Source: Candidatus Levyibacteriota bacterium (GTDB lineage Bacteria > Patescibacteria > Microgenomatia > Levybacterales > UBA12049). Taken from it: a stretch of 7,991 bases of DNA. The notes beneath the pieces were generated by a model that did not search any database, was not told the origin of the DNA, and worked only from the letters and a program-made list of their open reading frames with translations. The stretch spans positions 1-7,991 of the forward strand of contig PPGL01000004.1 of assembly GCA_003173915.1 (NCBI GenBank). The letters run 5' to 3'. A program made the position numbers and the translations under genes. Positions 6,201-7,991 of this stretch are shown one piece after another; within the stretch, counting starts at the first letter, position 1; every line of letters begins with the position of its first letter.

Positions 6201-7991
6201 ATTTGCTTTTAGTCCAATAAATCCAGATGTGGATCCTGAGAGTCTGAGAGCGCCATTCACTGTCACCAAGCCATTTGCAGTGCTGTTAAGAGGGGAGAGT
6301 ACAATGTTTCCAGTTGTTGAGCTACCAAGTGTTAATGTTTGGAATGCAGTTGTGGCAAATGTTCCATCAGCTGTATGGTATGATGCGCCGTTGGTACCGG
6401 CCGAAACAGAAGCAACTGGAACGCCACTATTGACATTAAGAATTGCAAACTTTGCGCTGCTACTTGCGGTGCCGCCAACCAAAAGATCTGCAGTGTTATT
6501 AATAGTATTGAGTGCACCATTTTGCAGTGTCCAATAATTGATACCAGCTGCTCCAGCAGCACATTGTGCCCATGTGGGAGCATTTGTTCCGTTACTGACC
6601 AAACATTGATTTGTTGAACCTGCGCCAGTGACGTTAATTTGTCCATTACTTCCAGACTGATAGACAACTCCACCCTGATTACCAAATGTTGAAAGAATCA
6701 GTCCGCCGGTAATTGAGACAAATCCATTACTTCCACCAAGAGGAGTAAGCGTAATGTTGCCAGTGGATGAGCCACCAATAGTGATGTTCTTCATGGTGGT
6801 TGTCTGGATAGTTCCAGCAACATTGTTGAAGGTAAATGTACCAGAGGTTGTTGCATTGCCAGTTGCTCCAAATACTTGGAATAGGGCAGAACTTGTTGCA
6901 CTTCCACCAACTGCAAAATCATTAATGGTATTTGATGGAGCAATGACATTGTTGGCAAGTTGGAAGAATCCAAAGGTTCCACCGGCCACTGGCATGTAGA
7001 CATTGCCACCAATCTGGAGACTATTTAAGTTGGATGTTCCAGTGTTGATTTGGTAGGTTGTTGCGCCACCAACTGAGACTGCGCCGTTAAACTCTGCAAC
7101 TGTTCCAGCAACACCTGTTAGACTAACTCCATTTGGAAGACTAATGTTTCCAGCCAAGGTAAGATTGCCATTAGAATCAACTTTATTATTGGCAGAGAAG
7201 AATTGGACATTGCCTGTTGTTCCATTATTAAGTGTAAGTGCACCATTGCCGTTAGCATTGAGTTGGAGTGCAGCGTTGGTTGTTGTTGCACCAAGGACCA
7301 CAGGACTTGACCCAGTGAAGTTAATCGTTGTTGATGCAAGGGCAGTTGTCAGCGCATTGACTGTTAAGGTACTTCCTGTTGCGCCACCGAGTGGACTGAT
7401 GGTGATATTGCCTGTGGTGTTGCCTCCGAGGGTGAAGTTTTGGTTTTTAACTGTTTGGATTTGATTGTTGCCAGCATCAATTGCAATTGCAGAACTATTT
7501 GCATTTTGTGCAGAGACAGAGGCAACGGTGCTATTGCTGGCAACGTTTAACACAGCAAAGTGTGCAGAAGCAGTACTGGTTCCGCCAGCAATCAAATCCA
7601 TGGTGTTGTTGATGGTATTTAAGACTCCATTTGATGCTGATGTCCAGTAATTAAGTGGATCTCCAAATGTACAGTTGCCCCAACCTGGAATATTTGTTGA
7701 TGAGTTGTAGGTTAGACATTGGCCAGTTGTTGTTCCAGCTGGAGAGATTGCAAGACCGGTTGCTGTGGAGTAGACAATGCCACCATTGACTGCGGTGAGG
7801 TTACTGTTTGTTCCACCGTTGGCAAGCGGGAGAACGCCGGTGACATCAGAGGAGGCAAGGTTTACTGCAGCAGAGGAGATGACTCCAGCTGTTGAGTGGA
7901 GGATGCCAGTGGCGTACCCCGTGAAGGTGATGGTGCCTGTTCCATTGAGTGGGTTTAATGTGATGTTGCCAGTGTTGGTGCCACCAATGGT
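3231..7991 (-). CDS. Giant tail-fibre-like beta-repeat surface protein, C-terminal 1586 residues
   Basis: The frame is open to the right edge, so start and signal peptide are outside the window; the stop is TAA at 3231-3233. The sequence is rich in Asn, Thr, Gly, Ser, Ala and Val and very poor in Lys and Arg in its N-terminal two thirds. In order from the N-terminal side there are: LPLANGGTNSNLTAVNGGIV (about 7770-7830), typical of phage tail-fibre-like proteins; about four modules with NYW, LNTINNT.DLL.GG, ASVSA and LTIG.STTGNITL.PL; a GSTSGFIGLKA...YTLTWP...NQVLQT linker (about 6120-6240); a non-repeat, possibly jelly-roll-like segment (about 5165-5700); a first peptidase-G2-like domain (about 4590-5165); beta linkers; a second G2-like domain opening with AEYFKK (about 3800-4195); and a C-terminal cap ending FDWWIVGNQ. 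It is probably an extracellular fibre or adhesin. A prophage tail fibre is the alternative, but no phage gene is nearby. Its function and ligand are unknown. Confidence 0.88.
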   Translation of the reverse strand, partial: TIGGTNTGNITLNPLNGTGTITFTGYATGILHSTAGVISSAAVNLASSDVTGVLPLANGGTNSNLTAVNGGIVYSTATGLAISPAGTTTGQCLTYNSSTNIPGWGNCTFGDPLNYWTSASNGVLNTINNTMDLIAGGTSTASAHFAVLNVASNSTVASVSAQNANSSAIAIDAGNNQIQTVKNQNFTLGGNTTGNITISPLGGATGSTLTVNALTTALASTTINFTGSSPVVLGATTTNAALQLNANGNGALTLNNGTTGNVQFFSANNKVDSNGNLTLAGNISLPNGVSLTGVAGTVAEFNGAVSVGGATTYQINTGTSNLNSLQIGGNVYMPVAGGTFGFFQLANNVIAPSNTINDFAVGGSATSSALFQVFGATGNATTSGTFTFNNVAGTIQTTTMKNITIGGSSTGNITLTPLGGSNGFVSITGGLILSTFGNQGGVVYQSGSNGQINVTGAGSTNQCLVSNGTNAPTWAQCAAGAAGINYWTLQNGALNTINNTADLLVGGTASSSAKFAILNVNSGVPVASVSAGTNGASYHTADGTFATTAFQTLTLGSSTTGNIVLSPLNSTANGLVTVNGALRLSGSTSGFIGLKANASTTSYTLTWPNALPGSNQVLQTDTAGNLTWTTAGANYWNNNLGALYPQSQTEDFLLGATTTGNATTSARFGFINVASGTPTASISANSGNNALYIAGNGTIATTNMQNLTIGNSTTGQITLGGSTQITIGNTFQSPIKIGNTNITSDTIGYNSGATISGTLHLDNVYGIDGAGLVNCTSGTQKILWDSTSKRFSCGNTVGIVKSYLTQQSKILISNAKSATDSGDMWDYTQEDPAFTLTTSTDQVLIQVHIQITDVGVTNPNLIGARVVHSTNRYGVNSNSMCSGAAGTSQIGAVDTVTGGKSQNSPEISFIFLDNIATTNKEYYTVCTSAETQVNGTPLSVDRIDMILSEVGTASDIAELYPTQNKVEPGDVVTQDPSIPNGVQTSTATYDTAVMGVVSTHPSQIVGGATPGYNAAPIALNGRVPVKVTTLNGAIHNGDAIATSQFAGFGMKQTEPSYIVGRALQGTETWNTTSCTVVDSMDQANSQWPADDGTNSSNPCFAVPTQNVPGVPPTYSAPYVYVGKVMVFVGATYAIPPITFTKAGDLTIATDPTATDSSYTVVDGQGNVTENDFAAHTITVGQVKSGNIFANLGNFINASVSNLLSATGLNVAGDATVSGQLKLNNGLALKPNAANDYTTFLNAAGAVMGSVNLHDGQGVRFASNNTTMAEYFKKANGSDTLNTGEVVCIDQATGGVTACTNNTQIAGVVVDHASFVGGANHENDSNYVLVGMMGQTSVQVATTSGTITAGDPITASAVAGTAEKAITTGQILGHALTSTNSDGIIIVAMNIGWYDPTFVSGATSQGATGSAQLSGNFPLLTADTATISGTLNVLGRTTLSDLGVTGDIQTGILAIHGLNGEIDTVGDTLKLQANALEGIDIENGAVSIDTGGNITTIGVLSATTVKTQSLDVQGNATIGSGTITAGQTSVTVNTSSMHSASKVFVTPTTVTTKQLIVTYKGNGSFTVSIPTTDTQNITFDWWIVGNQ
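3800..4195 (-). other. Second peptidase-G2-like domain in the giant protein
   Basis: Landmarks are MAEYFKKANGSDTLNTGEVV, IAGVVVDHASFVGG, VLVGMMGQTSVQVATTSGTI, GDPITASAVAGTAEK, ILGHALTS and GIIIVAMNIGWYDP. It keeps the order of the first domain but is shorter and lacks its insertion. Its opening AEYF is closer to the canonical family form than AELY of the first copy. Confidence 0.55.
4590..5165 (-). other. First peptidase-G2-like domain in the giant protein
   Basis: Landmarks are AELYPTQNKVEPGDVV, YDTAVMGVVSTHPSQIVGG, IALNGRVPVKVTT, GDAIATSQFAGFGMK, YIVGRALQG and, after an Asn/Ser/Cys-containing insertion, YVGKVMVFVGATY. This pattern (AE-Y/F, G-D-V-V, GVVS..P, GRVPV, GD.I.TS, G.AL) is the one I associate with peptidase G2 / intramolecular-chaperone-type domains of tail appendages and with surface proteins of candidate phyla. 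Whether it cleaves itself cannot be told from the sequence. Confidence 0.55.
5830..6092 (-). repeat. Protein module 4 of the giant surface protein
   Basis: About 88 codons: NYWNNNLGALYPQSQTEDFL, then LGATTTGNATTSARFGFINV, TPTASISA and LTIGNSTTGQITLGG. The linker ahead of it has NQVLQTDTAGNLTW with no Cys, unlike modules 1 and 3. It is the last module before the non-repeat segment. Confidence 0.65.
6284..6539 (-). repeat. Protein module 3 of the giant surface protein
   Basis: About 85 codons: NYWTLQNGALNTINNTADLL, then VGGTASSSAKFAILNV, VPVASVSA and LTLGSSTTGNIVLSPLNS. It is preceded by TNQCLVSNGTNAPTWAQC, parallel to the Cys-pair linker of module 1. Confidence 0.7.
6734..6975 (-). repeat. 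Protein module 2 of the giant surface protein (divergent)
   Basis: FGFFQLANNVIAPSNTINDF, then AVGGSATSSALFQVFGA, then ITIGGSSTGNITLTPLGG. It lacks the NYW opening and the ASVSA segment but keeps the INDF.VGG and STGNI landmarks. Between modules 1 and 2 is extra beta-rich sequence (about 6976-7382), so spacing along the fibre is not regular. Confidence 0.55.
7383..7652 (-). repeat. Protein module 1 of the giant surface protein
   Basis: About 90 codons from NYWTSASNGVLNTINNT through AHFAVLNVASNSTVASVSA to FTLGGNTTGNITISPLGG. It is closest to module 3. Immediately before it comes TGQCLTYNSSTNIPGWGNC, a linker with a Cys pair that recurs before module 3. The end of an earlier copy (GGTNTGNITLNPL) is visible at the right edge, so more modules lie upstream. 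Confidence 0.7.

Noticed and set aside
3322..7650. Many plus-strand and alternative-frame open frames within the giant gene
   Set aside because: They are antisense shadows produced by the biased Thr/Asn/Gly codon content of the repeat protein; the minus-strand frame is continuous and has recognisable protein repeats.
3231..7991. Prophage tail module
   Set aside because: The tail-fibre-like motifs alone would allow it, but there are no other phage genes, and the neighbours are exported or membrane proteins. It stays possible because the upstream side is not visible.

Overview
The window reads as one minus-strand gene neighbourhood from a small-genome, moderately AT-rich bacterium. The best guess is a Candidate Phyla Radiation (Patescibacteria) member, possibly of the Microgenomates type. 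The guess rests on intergenic DNA packed with GATCC(TTCGACAAGCTC)AGGATGAC-type repeats, on the CCTGCCTGCCGGCAGGCAGG palindrome, on a giant tail-fibre-like surface protein, and on little sign of Shine-Dalgarno sites. All four visible genes end in TAA or TAG. No rRNA, tRNA, transposase or CRISPR array is visible, so the lineage call is an inference.

Layout in the direction of transcription (right to left). (1) 7991-3231: the C-terminal 1586 residues of a giant Asn/Thr/Gly/Ser-rich beta-repeat surface protein whose N-terminus lies beyond the right edge. It has about four tandem NYW...TTGNI modules, an irregular non-repeat region, two peptidase-G2-like domains and a C-terminal cap. (2) 3230-2674: a 557-base gene-free stretch holding a cluster of REP/REPIN-like elements and a promoter with a palindrome. 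(3) 2673-1897: an exported or membrane-anchored protein with a short collagen-like stretch and pentapeptide repeats. (4) 1896-1643: more REP-like elements and a possible leaderless promoter. (5) 1642-839: a signal peptide, then a domain homologous to those in the giant protein, then a C-terminal two-helix hairpin that looks like ATP synthase F0 subunit c but has no ion-binding carboxylate. (6) 838-764: short hairpin repeats. (7) 763-89: a membrane-anchored coiled-coil protein resembling F0 subunit b. (8) 88-1: a repeat nearly identical to the one next to the end of the giant gene.

The most interesting point is genes 5 and 6 together. They keep the c-then-b order of an atp operon but lack subunit a and, in the c-like protein, the residue needed for ion translocation. 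The c-like protein also carries outside the cell a domain shared with the neighbouring giant surface protein. My hypothesis is a repurposed F0-like membrane assembly (c-like ring or patch plus b-like cytoplasmic stalk) that organises, anchors or senses surface fibres. The sequence supports the architecture; the function is not shown.
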